Shown here: one piece after another, positions 27,613 to 36,176 of the stretch
Layout: each line of letters opens with the position of its first letter
How positions within the stretch are numbered: the first letter of the stretch is position 1
Origin: Mucilaginibacter pallidiroseus
Lineage (GTDB): Bacteria > Bacteroidota > Bacteroidia > Sphingobacteriales > Sphingobacteriaceae
NCBI RefSeq assembly: GCF_007846085.1
Contig: NZ_VOEJ01000002.1
Coordinates: 489,447 to 553,446 of the forward strand
Length of the DNA stretch: 64,000 bases
Reading direction: 5' to 3'
The notes under the pieces: generated by a model
What the model saw: the letters and a program-made list of their open reading frames with translations, nothing else
Told to the model about the DNA's origin: nothing
Databases searched by the model: none
Translations under genes and position numbers: made by a program

Positions 27613-29985
27613 TTATTTGGTTTTGAGCGTTTCTTCAAACAGCTTAAATATGCGTTTGTACTCATCTGTCCAGCTGCTTGGCTGCACAAAGCCATGATCC
27701 TCTACCGGGTATGATGCAAGTTCCCAGTTCTCCTTATGCAGCTCGATAAGTTTTTGACTTAAGCGTACAATATCCTGATAGTTTACATTCTCGTCTACCA
27801 TGCCATGCAGCATCAGCAGGCGGCCCTTTAACCCTTGGGCAAAGTAAATCGGCGAGCTTTGGCGATACGCCTTTTCATCGGTGTAAGGCTCGTTAAGTAT
27901 GTTTGATGTATACCCGTGGTTATAGTGTGCCCAATCGGTAACTGAACGCAGTGCCGCACCCGATGCAAAAACATCCGGCTGGGTAAACAGCGCCATAAGG
28001 GTCATGAAACCACCATACGAGCCGCCATACATCCCTATGTGCTTTGGGTTAACACCATATTTGTCAACCAACAGTTTTGCACCGTCAACCTGGTCGTTAA
28101 GGTCGGCACGACCCATGTGGCGATAGATACCGGTACGGATATCGCGGCCATAGCCCGAGCTGGCAGTATAATCGATATCCATTACGGTGTAGCCATTATC
28201 AACCAGCATATTGTTGAACATATACTCGCGGAAATAACTGCTCCACCAGTAGTGCACATTTTGCAGGTAACCTGCACCATGTACAAATATTACAGCAGGC
28301 TTCGCTGGATCGGGATTTTTTGGCTGGTAAACGCGGGCATAAATATCCTTGCCGCTTCGGTTTTTAAAGCTGATCACCTCCGGTTCGCGCCATGCGTATG
28401 AGTTAAACTCGGCAGTGGTCGATGTAGTAACCTTAGTTGCCTTAGCTCCTGGCGTATTGGTCTGCAAATAAAGTTCCCATGGCTTATTGGAATACGAATA
28501 GCGTATAGCCAGCCATTTCTCGTCGGGCGACAGATCTATCTCGTTGCCGCCTTTCATCGAGGTAAGCTTTACGGGCGCACCACCGCTTGCCGGGATACGG
28601 TAAAAGTGGGTAATGCCCGGGTGCTCCATATTGGCGGTAAAGTAAAAAGACCTTTTATCATTAGACAAACGCAAAGTCTGCACTTCCCATTTGCCAGACG
28701 TTAGCTGTTTTTTATTGCCGTTGGTTACATCAACCAGATACAGGTGCGAATAGCCGCTGGCCTCGCTCTGGAAATAAAAGTGTGTTTTATCTGTCCAACC
28801 CAGGCTACCTGCAGAAAATGAGCTTGTGCCAGGGCCGCCAATCCAAGCCTCGTCGCGCTGACGGTCAAGCAATGACAGTTTACCGGTTACAGGGTTAAGT
28901 TTCATGATCCACCTATCCTTGTTGTCCTGCGATTCGGCTATTACCACGGCCTGGCTGCCGTCTTCGTTCCAAAATGTAGCGCTTATATCCACAGGGCGAT
29001 CGGCGTTGGCTTTTTTAAGAGCAGCTTCCTGCTTAGGGTAATCCTTTACATAGTCGGGCAAGTCTTTTATACCCGGAATTTCCTTTGTACTGATGGCGTA
29101 AACGGTATCGCGCTGCTGATCGAAAATATAACTTACCGATGTGGTTTGCGGCGCGCCAACCTTTGTGCGATTTTGGATATCCTCGGTGAACCCCGTAGCT
29201 GTAACATAGTTTGGCACGATGCCATTTTTTGCACCATCGGCCGGCTGTGTTAAACGGTAAGTAATGTAACGGCCATCGGGGCTTAACTGAACAAGGTTTA
29301 AACGCTTATCGCCATAAGCAATCTCCTTTAATTTTGGTGGCTGCGTTTCGGCTCGTTCAATCGAATCGAGCCTGCTGTTCTTTTGCCTTACTTTAATAAT
29401 ATCGAACAGTTCCAGTTGTTGCCTTCTCAACCAGCGTTCCTGCTCATTACCGCCATTGTTGCCGCTGCGCTTGCTACTTGCCGTTTTTACAAAGTTTGTT
29501 AACTGGGTAACTTGGCCCTTGGCTAAGTTTATGATGTAAAGGTTATTATCGAGCGTGTAAACAACGCTGCTTTCATCGCCGGTAAAGGTTGGGCTGCTTT
29601 CGCGGGCAGTGGTATTGGTTAACTGCACCTGTTTGTTGCCCGTTATATCGGTCAAAAATATGTCGCCATTATTTTCATACACCTTTAACGTGCGTTTTTT
29701 GTTCCACTTGCCGTTTTCCGGAACTGTCGTTTTACGCGCTGCGGCTGTTAGCTTTTGAGGCTTTAAGTTAGCGGTGGTGATAAAAAATTCTTCGTCGCGC
29801 TCGGCCTTGTCGGGGTTCCAGTCAAAATATATCTTTTTGCTATCGTCGCTCCAATGAATGTTTGATGGCGATACGCCCATCCACTTCGGGTCGCGCATTA
29901 TTTTTTCGACGGTTAAAGTGCCCAGTTGCTGCGCCGATGCACCGGCAGCTATCAATAGTAAAAGTGGGGTAAACAATTTCTTCAT
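27613..29985 (-). CDS. S9-family prolyl peptidase (DPP-IV-like), secreted
   Basis: 790 aa. The signal peptide MKKLFTPLLLLIAAGASAQ fixes the start at 29985, with an ATG three codons upstream ignored. An N-terminal beta-propeller (DPPIV_N, about 60-500) is followed by an alpha/beta-hydrolase catalytic domain with Ser656 (GGSYGG), Asp731 (MVDENV) and His764 (EDHGF). Such enzymes cut X-Pro or X-Ala dipeptides from peptide N-termini in the periplasm. The two Glu residues that hold the free N-terminus in DPP-IV could not be placed with confidence, so an acylaminoacyl-peptidase activity is possible. Confidence 0.92.
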   Translation of the reverse strand: MKKLFTPLLLLIAAGASAQQLGTLTVEKIMRDPKWMGVSPSNIHWSDDSKKIYFDWNPDKAERDEEFFITTANLKPQKLTAAARKTTVPENGKWNKKRTLKVYENNGDIFLTDITGNKQVQLTNTTARESSPTFTGDESSVVYTLDNNLYIINLAKGQVTQLTNFVKTASSKRSGNNGGNEQERWLRRQQLELFDIIKVRQKNSRLDSIERAETQPPKLKEIAYGDKRLNLVQLSPDGRYITYRLTQPADGAKNGIVPNYVTATGFTEDIQNRTKVGAPQTTSVSYIFDQQRDTVYAISTKEIPGIKDLPDYVKDYPKQEAALKKANADRPVDISATFWNEDGSQAVVIAESQDNKDRWIMKLNPVTGKLSLLDRQRDEAWIGGPGTSSFSAGSLGWTDKTHFYFQSEASGYSHLYLVDVTNGNKKQLTSGKWEVQTLRLSNDKRSFYFTANMEHPGITHFYRIPASGGAPVKLTSMKGGNEIDLSPDEKWLAIRYSYSNKPWELYLQTNTPGAKATKVTTSTTAEFNSYAWREPEVISFKNRSGKDIYARVYQPKNPDPAKPAVIFVHGAGYLQNVHYWWSSYFREYMFNNMLVDNGYTVMDIDYTASSGYGRDIRTGIYRHMGRADLNDQVDGAKLLVDKYGVNPKHIGMYGGSYGGFMTLMALFTQPDVFASGAALRSVTDWAHYNHGYTSNILNEPYTDEKAYRQSSPIYFAQGLKGRLLMLHGMVDENVNYQDIVRLSQKLIELHKENWELASYPVEDHGFVQPSSWTDEYKRIFKLFEETLKTK

Positions 29986-30064
29986 ATAAATCAATCAGAG
30001 GCTTAATGCCTGCAATTTAGCAGTTTAAATAATATTACTATTTTTAACATTTGGATTGTTACAA

Positions 30065-30601
30065 ATGGAAATAAAAGGCGATGGGTTCACACTGCGCAAA
30101 TGGCGAAATGATGATGCTGCAGCATTACAAAAAGAAGCTGACAACCCCAAGATAGCGGCTAACCTGTATGACCGGTTTCCATCCCCATATACGCTGGCAG
30201 ACGCCGAATTTTTCATCAACCTAAAAATTAACGATGAACCTGTAACCTCTTTCGTGATCGATGTTAACGGGCAGTTTGCAGGTACAATAGGACTGGAGTT
30301 GAGGGATGATGTTTTTACCCATACCCCACTGGTTGGCTATTGGTTAGGCGAAACGTTTTGGGGCAAGGGTATTATGCCAAAAGCTTTGCAATTATTTACT
30401 GCTTATACTTTTAATAGGTTTGATATAATTGCCCTGCAGGCAGGTGTATTTAGCAGTAACCCGGCCTCAATGCGTGTTTTGGAAAAAGCGGGCTACGCTA
30501 AGCAAGGAGTACTAAAAGGAGTTGTTTTTAAAAAAGGACAAGTAATAGACGAGCACTTATACGTGATGGACAAGCCAACTTGGGCATTAATCAATCAATA
30601 A
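30065..30601 (+). CDS. GNAT-family N-acetyltransferase (RimJ/RimL-like)
   Basis: 178 aa. It begins with the usual beta-strand and basic turn (FTLRKWRNDDAAALQKEADNP), then GTIGLELRDD, the acetyl-CoA-binding segment VGYWLGETFWGKGIMPKALQL, and the C-terminal NPASMRVLEKAGYAKQG. That pattern is the RimJ/RimL ribosomal-protein or small-molecule acetyltransferase group; the substrate is unknown. The ATG at 30065 is preferred to an in-frame TTG at 30056. The 3' end overlaps the ThiE-like gene by 7 bp. Confidence 0.9.
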   Translation: MEIKGDGFTLRKWRNDDAAALQKEADNPKIAANLYDRFPSPYTLADAEFFINLKINDEPVTSFVIDVNGQFAGTIGLELRDDVFTHTPLVGYWLGETFWGKGIMPKALQLFTAYTFNRFDIIALQAGVFSSNPASMRVLEKAGYAKQGVLKGVVFKKGQVIDEHLYVMDKPTWALINQ

Positions 30602-31218
30602 ATTTTCCTGTAAATTTCTTTGATCATCCCGCCGGGATCTTGCGACAGATTTACTGTACCTGACACCGCAATGCCATACACACCTGTTTTGAGTAGCGGC
30701 TCCACATCGGCTAATTGTATGCCACCTACGGCGATAACCGGGATATTAATCGGCAAGCGTTCCAGTTCCCAGTAGCCATTGTAACCAAGCAACGGTTTAT
30801 TGTTCGGCCGCGTGTCCGTATGGGCAAACGGGCCATAACCTACGTAATCCACTATGCCGGCATCTTGCAGGCGTTGCAGTGTATCTAAGTTATAGGCTGA
30901 AGCCCCCAGCGTTTTATCGTCGCCTATCGCTTCACGGATGGCGGCGAAATCAGCATCAAGGTCCTCGATATGCACTCCTTGTGCGTCGACATCACCCAAT
31001 AAATGATAATGGTTTGCCAATATCAGTGTTGCGCCCCAATCGTCGCAAATGGCAGCTATCTCGTTTATTTCGGCTAAAAGCGCCTCATCGCTTTTGGTCA
31101 TACAGCGGTATTGTATCCAATTTGCTCCGGCTTCGCAAGCAATGCGGCCCTGCTCAATATGGCTGCGGTAAGGTAAATCTTGCGTGAGGTAGTGAAATTT
31201 TGAGATGTACTTTTTCAT
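30595..31218 (-). CDS. thiE: Thiamine phosphate synthase-like (ThiE/TenI) protein
   Basis: 207 aa, TIM-barrel of the ThiE/TenI family. ThiE joins the thiazole and pyrimidine phosphates to give thiamine phosphate. Kept motifs: QYRCMTK (family QxRxK), GVHIEDLD, VDYVGYGPFAHTDTRPN (pyrophosphate-binding VDYxGxGPxxxT) and PVIAVGGI. The canonical NDxxxLA strand, whose Asp binds Mg2+, reads ANHYHLL, an apparent ND-to-AN change. It may therefore be a divergent synthase or a TenI-like aminothiazole tautomerase. No other thiamine synthesis gene adjoins it, and no TPP riboswitch precedes it. Confidence 0.75.
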   Translation of the reverse strand: MKKYISKFHYLTQDLPYRSHIEQGRIACEAGANWIQYRCMTKSDEALLAEINEIAAICDDWGATLILANHYHLLGDVDAQGVHIEDLDADFAAIREAIGDDKTLGASAYNLDTLQRLQDAGIVDYVGYGPFAHTDTRPNNKPLLGYNGYWELERLPINIPVIAVGGIQLADVEPLLKTGVYGIAVSGTVNLSQDPGGMIKEIYRKIY

Positions 31219-31246
31219 TTGACGACAGATAAATGGTGCTTAATAA

Positions 31247-31280
31247 AAAGCCCTCTCTGCAAAAGTGCAGAAAGGGCTTT
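31247..31280 (-). terminator. Intrinsic terminator of the PafA-like gene
   Basis: Fourteen-bp stem AAAGCCCTCTCTGC/GCAGAAAGGGCTTT with one C-A mismatch, a 6-nt loop and a T-run on the - strand. It lies about 28 nt upstream of the ThiE-like start. Confidence 0.82.
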
Positions 31281-31303
31281 AATTATCATTTGCTGTGGGC
31301 TTA

Positions 31304-32962
31304 TTATTTTATCACTTCGCTTATTGCGGTGCCGATGTTGCCGCTTGGTGCCTGTATATGCAACAGAGCAGATATAGTTGGTGCAATATCCGTCATGTAC
31401 GTTTCGCGTGCCAGTGCGCCATGTTTAATACCCCAGCCCATAAATACCAATGGAATGTGTGCATCATACGGGTTCCAGGTGCCATGGGTAGTACCCGTTT
31501 TACCGTGTCCGCCATAGTAGCCCGGCTTTAAAATGATTTGCACGGTACCGCTGCGCTGTGGGTTATAACCGTTTTGGATCCGCACGCGTAAAGCTTCGGG
31601 CAGGGTTGATACCTCGGTACGCTGCATATCCACTGCATAAGCAATTTCGGGCAGCGACTTTAAATATTCGATACAATCATACTTAAGGGCATCCTCGCTG
31701 ATCTTGTTATTTACAATAGCAGCATTGTTGAAGTTTACCTGGTAGTTGTCGAGGCTCAGCACAAGGTTTTTAACTTTATACTTGTCGGCCAGCATGGTGT
31801 TCAACTTGCTTTGCGCTGCACCGCCGTCCCATAAACCGCCAGGCAGGTTATGCTCGGTCATGAAGGTGGCATTGTGCGCCGCACCATGATCTGCACTTAA
31901 AAACACGGTGTAGTTGCCTTTGCCTAATTTCCCATCAAGGTAAGTGAAGAAAGCGGCCAGGTCCTTATCCAAACGCAGGTAAGTATCTTCGGACTCAACC
32001 GAATTAGGACCAAACTGGTGACCCACATAATCTGTAGAGGAAAGGCTTACAGCCAAAAAGTCGGTAACTACGTTTTTACCTAGGTTTTCGCCTTCAATAG
32101 CTGCTTTTGCCAAATCGAGCGTCATAGAATTACCGTAAGGGGTAGAGCGGATCATACCCGCGCGGCCTTTATAAAGCTCAGATGTCTTAATGGGAAAAGT
32201 AGGCGCATCGGTACCTGCAAACTTGCCTTCAAAGTTGGGGCTGTTATCGGGTGCGCTTTGCACATAGGTATTTATTGGATATAGTGTGTTCCAATCAAGC
32301 TTTAAATATTTTTCGGCTGGCTTTTGAGCGTTAAAGTTTTGCACCCAGGCCGGCAGTTGTTTCATATAATATGTACTGCTTATCCAGGCGCCGTTTGCAT
32401 CATCAAACCAATAAGCTGCATCGGCAACGTGGCCGGCAGGCAGAATACCGCCCCTGTCTTTCAATGCTATACCAATAACTTTCGAGCGGAAGTTAGTAGC
32501 AAGTTTCAACTCATCGGTAACAGTGCTTGCCTGCAAATTACGCGGCGACATTTTGCCCGCCCTTGATGTACTGCCTACTGCAACTACGGTGCTATCATCA
32601 GTACAATACATTGATTTACCTGTAGCCTGTACTATGAAATCATTACCCGCAATACCATGTATGGCCGGCACCGAACCTGTATAAATACTTGAGTGGCCAA
32701 TTGCTGTTACAGTTGGTATGTATGGTATCAACGTGTTCTCGCAGGTAAAACCCTCGTTAAGCATACGCTTAAAACCACCGGCCTGGTAACGGTCATAATA
32801 GCGGTAAAGATAATCCCAGCGCATTTGGTCAACCACTAAGCCAACAACCAGTTTTGGCCTTGGAAGTGCTGCAGATGGGGTTGCAGTTGTTTTCTTTATT
32901 TGGGCGGATGAACTTAATGCAGCGCCGGCAAAGGCTAAAGCGAGTAGTAATCTGTTCTTCAT
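31304..32962 (-). CDS. PafA-like alkaline phosphatase / phosphodiesterase, secreted
   Basis: 552 aa from the ATG at 32962, where the signal peptide MKNRLLLALAFAGAALSSSAQ begins; an in-frame ATG 60 nt upstream is rejected. It belongs to the alkaline-phosphatase superfamily: VVDQMRWD holds the first metal Asp (Asp45), PTVTAIGH (83-90) holds the Thr nucleophile, GND (106-108) the conserved Asn, and LSADHGAAH and NPYDAHIPL further metal ligands. Like PafA of flavobacteria, it uses Thr rather than Ser and should hydrolyse phosphate monoesters in the periplasm. A phosphodiesterase role cannot be excluded. Confidence 0.9.
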   Translation of the reverse strand: MKNRLLLALAFAGAALSSSAQIKKTTATPSAALPRPKLVVGLVVDQMRWDYLYRYYDRYQAGGFKRMLNEGFTCENTLIPYIPTVTAIGHSSIYTGSVPAIHGIAGNDFIVQATGKSMYCTDDSTVVAVGSTSRAGKMSPRNLQASTVTDELKLATNFRSKVIGIALKDRGGILPAGHVADAAYWFDDANGAWISSTYYMKQLPAWVQNFNAQKPAEKYLKLDWNTLYPINTYVQSAPDNSPNFEGKFAGTDAPTFPIKTSELYKGRAGMIRSTPYGNSMTLDLAKAAIEGENLGKNVVTDFLAVSLSSTDYVGHQFGPNSVESEDTYLRLDKDLAAFFTYLDGKLGKGNYTVFLSADHGAAHNATFMTEHNLPGGLWDGGAAQSKLNTMLADKYKVKNLVLSLDNYQVNFNNAAIVNNKISEDALKYDCIEYLKSLPEIAYAVDMQRTEVSTLPEALRVRIQNGYNPQRSGTVQIILKPGYYGGHGKTGTTHGTWNPYDAHIPLVFMGWGIKHGALARETYMTDIAPTISALLHIQAPSGNIGTAISEVIK

Positions 32963-33089
32963 TTTATTTGTACAGGGGGAACAATAATAACGGCAAATAT
33001 CACAAATGCATTTAAAATGCAATGTGATATTTCTGTTATGTTATCTTTCACGTAAGGCTAACTGAAAGCTGGATAACCCCTGTGCCCAC

Positions 33090-34313
33090 CTACTTTGTAA
33101 GCATATTATACATGGCATCGGATATCATTTGTGAGCCAACCTGCCCAGGGTGTGTCCTGTCTGTATCTATTATTCCACCAGTAACCTGTGCCTGGCTAAA
33201 GGGGCCAAATACCTTCGCATAGTTTATAAAAGCTGTATTGTTAGCTACTGCAACCTGATAAAGTGCGTTGCCATAATCTGCCGTTTTGTATTTCTGGGGA
33301 TGCTCCTTTTCATACATCGTTTCTGGCGGAGCCATTATTAAGATATCACAGTTTGGCGTTATCTCGCGCAACTTGTTAATGATATTCTGCACATCCACTT
33401 TCATATCAGCAGGGCTTACGTTCTGCATAATCTCATTGGTGCCAAACATAATCGTTGCCAGTTCGGGGTTAATTATTTGGGTAGACGTTTTCCACAAATC
33501 GTTCTGAGCAAAATCATGAGCTGTGGCGCCCGCTGCGCCTACCTTGTCCATTGCCAGTGCATTAACAGACCTTTTTGAATGCACCCCACAAAATATTTCG
33601 CCGGCAGCAAGCGGTTCAATGTCAAGGCTTGACATAGCCAGGCCGGTCACATCCACGTCAACCGATCCTATCTCCTGCGTTGGGCTTGTCATGCTCACGG
33701 TTGTCCAGGCACCGCCATTTAAACGATAGCGGAAGTTTCCTGCATTGGCATGCTTTTCGAAAATAATAGTTAACGTATTCAAGTTTACTTTACCCTGGAC
33801 ATTTATAGTGGCGTTGGCAGCCGTGTTTTTTACATAGCCGCAAGGGCCATAAGTGTTTTCTCTTTGTGCTGCCCATTTCAAAGGATCGTAAGTGAACGAA
33901 AGTTCGTCCTCGTCCATTGATCCGTCTATAGAGTACAAACCCGTAGGGTCATATCGGCCAAAGCTGCAATAGCCAGGGCCGCCATCGGCAAAGCCGGCAG
34001 TAAGTAGCTTAACACGTAGTCGCCATGTATAATAGTTACCCTGGGTATAGGAGTCGCCTAACATTAAAAAGTCAAACCGCGAATCGGTTGCGGTTTTCCA
34101 GGTGGTCCAGCGCTTCAGATTTCCGGCACCATAAGTTGCTGGGATATCTGCCGGGGTTTCAGGTGTAACAACGGGCGGCATTACCGGAGTTTCTGGTGTT
34201 ACCGGGGCGTTTTTTGAGCAGCTCAACGCTACCAAAGATACCGCGAGCAAAAAAAGTCTTCCGCCATGTTGGGTAAGGCGTTTCACAAAATTGTGGGTTA
34301 GGTTAATATTCAT
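33090..34313 (-). CDS. SGNH/GDSL-type esterase lipoprotein
   Basis: 407 aa. The start at ATG 34311-34313 gives a lipoprotein signal with lipobox ALSC. A Pro/Thr/Val-rich linker (PVTPETPVMPPVVTPETP) is followed by an SGNH hydrolase: block I FLMLGDSYTQ with the nucleophile Ser, block III FGTNE, and block V DRTHPG with the Asp-His pair. A beta-rich insert of about 110 residues lies between blocks I and III, consistent with a carbohydrate-esterase architecture. It may deacetylate polysaccharides at the cell surface; the substrate is not shown. It is downstream of the TPP operon but separated by 145 nt. Confidence 0.83.
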   Translation of the reverse strand: MNINLTHNFVKRLTQHGGRLFLLAVSLVALSCSKNAPVTPETPVMPPVVTPETPADIPATYGAGNLKRWTTWKTATDSRFDFLMLGDSYTQGNYYTWRLRVKLLTAGFADGGPGYCSFGRYDPTGLYSIDGSMDEDELSFTYDPLKWAAQRENTYGPCGYVKNTAANATINVQGKVNLNTLTIIFEKHANAGNFRYRLNGGAWTTVSMTSPTQEIGSVDVDVTGLAMSSLDIEPLAAGEIFCGVHSKRSVNALAMDKVGAAGATAHDFAQNDLWKTSTQIINPELATIMFGTNEIMQNVSPADMKVDVQNIINKLREITPNCDILIMAPPETMYEKEHPQKYKTADYGNALYQVAVANNTAFINYAKVFGPFSQAQVTGGIIDTDRTHPGQVGSQMISDAMYNMLTK

Positions 34314-34458
34314 ACCTTGAAGATAGGCCTACCACATTTACTAAAGATTAACTGCGATACAAAAAACGCATCCTGCCACAAAATTGTTACAATCAAAGCT
34401 TTAAGGATTAGCTTACAGCTATTTATGCAGATGCCGGGTTAAGACAAGGTGCCCATAA

Positions 34459-35553
34459 TCACAGTAAAAACGTAAGCAAAGCATGCTGACTGGCGGTATG
34501 CAAATCCCGCCAAACCCTGTTAATCTCTGTGTCCGGCGATGCTGCCAACAAGCCGCAATACGGATAAAGTTCATCTACACATTCGCGGGCTATTTTTGCA
34601 AGTACGCGGCTTGTACTGCTTACGGCTTTTAAATACACTTCGTTACCCGGCTGGTTCCACGACGCCTCCACAGCATCAAAAAAAGCAATACGGCTTTGAT
34701 TTAATAATGCTGATGCCGATGCTAAAGCTTCATCCATAACAGCTACGTTTGCTTCGTTTACACGCCTCAGGTTGGTGGCTTTATATTTAAATGCGGGGCC
34801 GCACAGGTCAATAAAGTGCATTGCCATACCGGCAATGTTGGCGGCTAAAGTAGCTTCGGCCAGTTGTAAAAAGGGGTAGGTGTAAAGTTGCTCGTTTATT
34901 ACAGCGGCGCTTGCATCAATATTAAAACAGCGGTTTTTATTAACGCGCAAATTGTCAACCTTGTAAGCATCACTCCCCGTGGCTATCATGCCTATATATT
35001 TCCAACCCGCAAGCAACTCCACATCTTCGGCATCAAGTACGAAAGGCCTAATCAGCGGGGTGCCGTCGTCATTCAATATAGGCTTATCGTCATCAATAAT
35101 GTGGCAACTTACGGTTATGTAAGTGGCGTGATGCACGCCGCTGGCATACTTCCAACTTCCGTTAATTATGTAATTTTCGCCCTCTATTGTAGCGGTACCC
35201 GTTGGTGCGCCGCTGCCGGCTATGCAAGCCTGTTTATCTGCATAAATAAGTTTGGCAATTTCCGGATCAAAAAAGCCGCCAAACCACCCTGCACCGCAGC
35301 ATAGGGTTACCACCCACCCCAAGCTGCCATCGGCCCATGCCAATGCTTCCTCGGTTTGTACCAATTGAGGTAAAGGCATTTGCAAACCATCGTAAGCAGC
35401 GGGTGCAAGCAGGTTAAACCACTGCTGCTCATAAACCAGTTCCAATTGCTCAGGGCTCAACTTACCCAACTGCTCGGCCTGCGGGGCGTGCTCCCTTATA
35501 ATGTCAACCCAACGTGGCTGTAGTAAAGTTGATGGATGCTGTATTTCGTTCAT
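34459..35553 (-). CDS. Acyl-CoA dehydrogenase-like flavoprotein in a TPP-riboswitch operon
   Basis: 364 aa, acyl-CoA dehydrogenase fold. The N-terminal helical domain (EEALAWADGSLGWVVTLCCGAG), central beta-domain (INGSWKYASGVHHATYITVS, as in HsaA/DszC-like group D flavin monooxygenases) and a C-terminal helical domain are present. It resembles FMNH2/FAD-dependent monooxygenases more than beta-oxidation dehydrogenases, and the usual catalytic Glu cannot be assigned. The ATG shares one base with the stop of the PnuC/PnuT gene (TAATG), so translation is coupled. Its place after a thiamine-regulated receptor and transporter suggests it processes a thiamine-related compound, which is inference. 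Confidence 0.78.
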   Translation of the reverse strand: MNEIQHPSTLLQPRWVDIIREHAPQAEQLGKLSPEQLELVYEQQWFNLLAPAAYDGLQMPLPQLVQTEEALAWADGSLGWVVTLCCGAGWFGGFFDPEIAKLIYADKQACIAGSGAPTGTATIEGENYIINGSWKYASGVHHATYITVSCHIIDDDKPILNDDGTPLIRPFVLDAEDVELLAGWKYIGMIATGSDAYKVDNLRVNKNRCFNIDASAAVINEQLYTYPFLQLAEATLAANIAGMAMHFIDLCGPAFKYKATNLRRVNEANVAVMDEALASASALLNQSRIAFFDAVEASWNQPGNEVYLKAVSSTSRVLAKIARECVDELYPYCGLLAASPDTEINRVWRDLHTASQHALLTFLL

Positions 35554-36170
35554 TAGGCTGGGAGTTGTGTGCTTTGCTTTTTAATGATCTTGCGCCAATC
35601 GAAATAGCCAAAAATGGCAACTATAAACAGGAACACGGTAAGCAGCATAAACAGTACAAGGTGTTTATGGTAAAGTAACGGAACCGCAAACAGGTTGCTT
35701 ACGTTCAGCAATATCCAGTTCTCGATCTTTCGCCTTGCCAGCAGCCACATACCCGCCCACGCGGTTGATGATACCCATGCATCCCACACTGGCACGGTAG
35801 AGGTAGTGTAATTAATTAGTAACAGGTAAAGTATGCCCCAACCCAAAAACACGATGAGTAAGGTGATTACCCACTCGCGTCGGTTAGCGTATGACACCTG
35901 TACAGGCGGCTCGTTGCGCTTTTGCACCCAATAATACCAGCCGTAAATACTCATTACAATGTAATATCCACTTAGCAAACACTCAGCAAACAGGCCACTC
36001 ACCCAAAACAGGTAAATGGATATGGCAGTAGCGGCTATACCGCTTGGGTATAGCCACACCTTATTAGCACGTGCAAGCAGCACCTCGGCAACACCAAGTA
36101 TTACCGACAGCCACTCCAGCAACGAAACGTTGCGCACCTGCTGTAAAAAAAGTTCTGTCCAGTGCTGCAT
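35553..36170 (-). CDS. pnuC: PnuC-family transporter, likely thiamine-specific (PnuT)
   Basis: 205 aa, about seven membrane segments, normal for PnuC vitamin transporters. Family signatures are KVWLYPSGIAATAIS in helix 2, YIVMSIYGWYYWVQ and a final helix ending in FGYFDWRKI. PnuC proteins move vitamin precursors by facilitated diffusion and rely on phosphorylation for trapping. NMN/nicotinamide riboside is the classic substrate, but a TPP riboswitch and a TonB receptor upstream point to thiamine, as in Bacteroidota PnuT. It starts 6 nt after the receptor stop. Confidence 0.88.
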   Translation of the reverse strand: MQHWTELFLQQVRNVSLLEWLSVILGVAEVLLARANKVWLYPSGIAATAISIYLFWVSGLFAECLLSGYYIVMSIYGWYYWVQKRNEPPVQVSYANRREWVITLLIVFLGWGILYLLLINYTTSTVPVWDAWVSSTAWAGMWLLARRKIENWILLNVSNLFAVPLLYHKHLVLFMLLTVFLFIVAIFGYFDWRKIIKKQSTQLPA

Positions 36171-36176
36171 TAGCTT

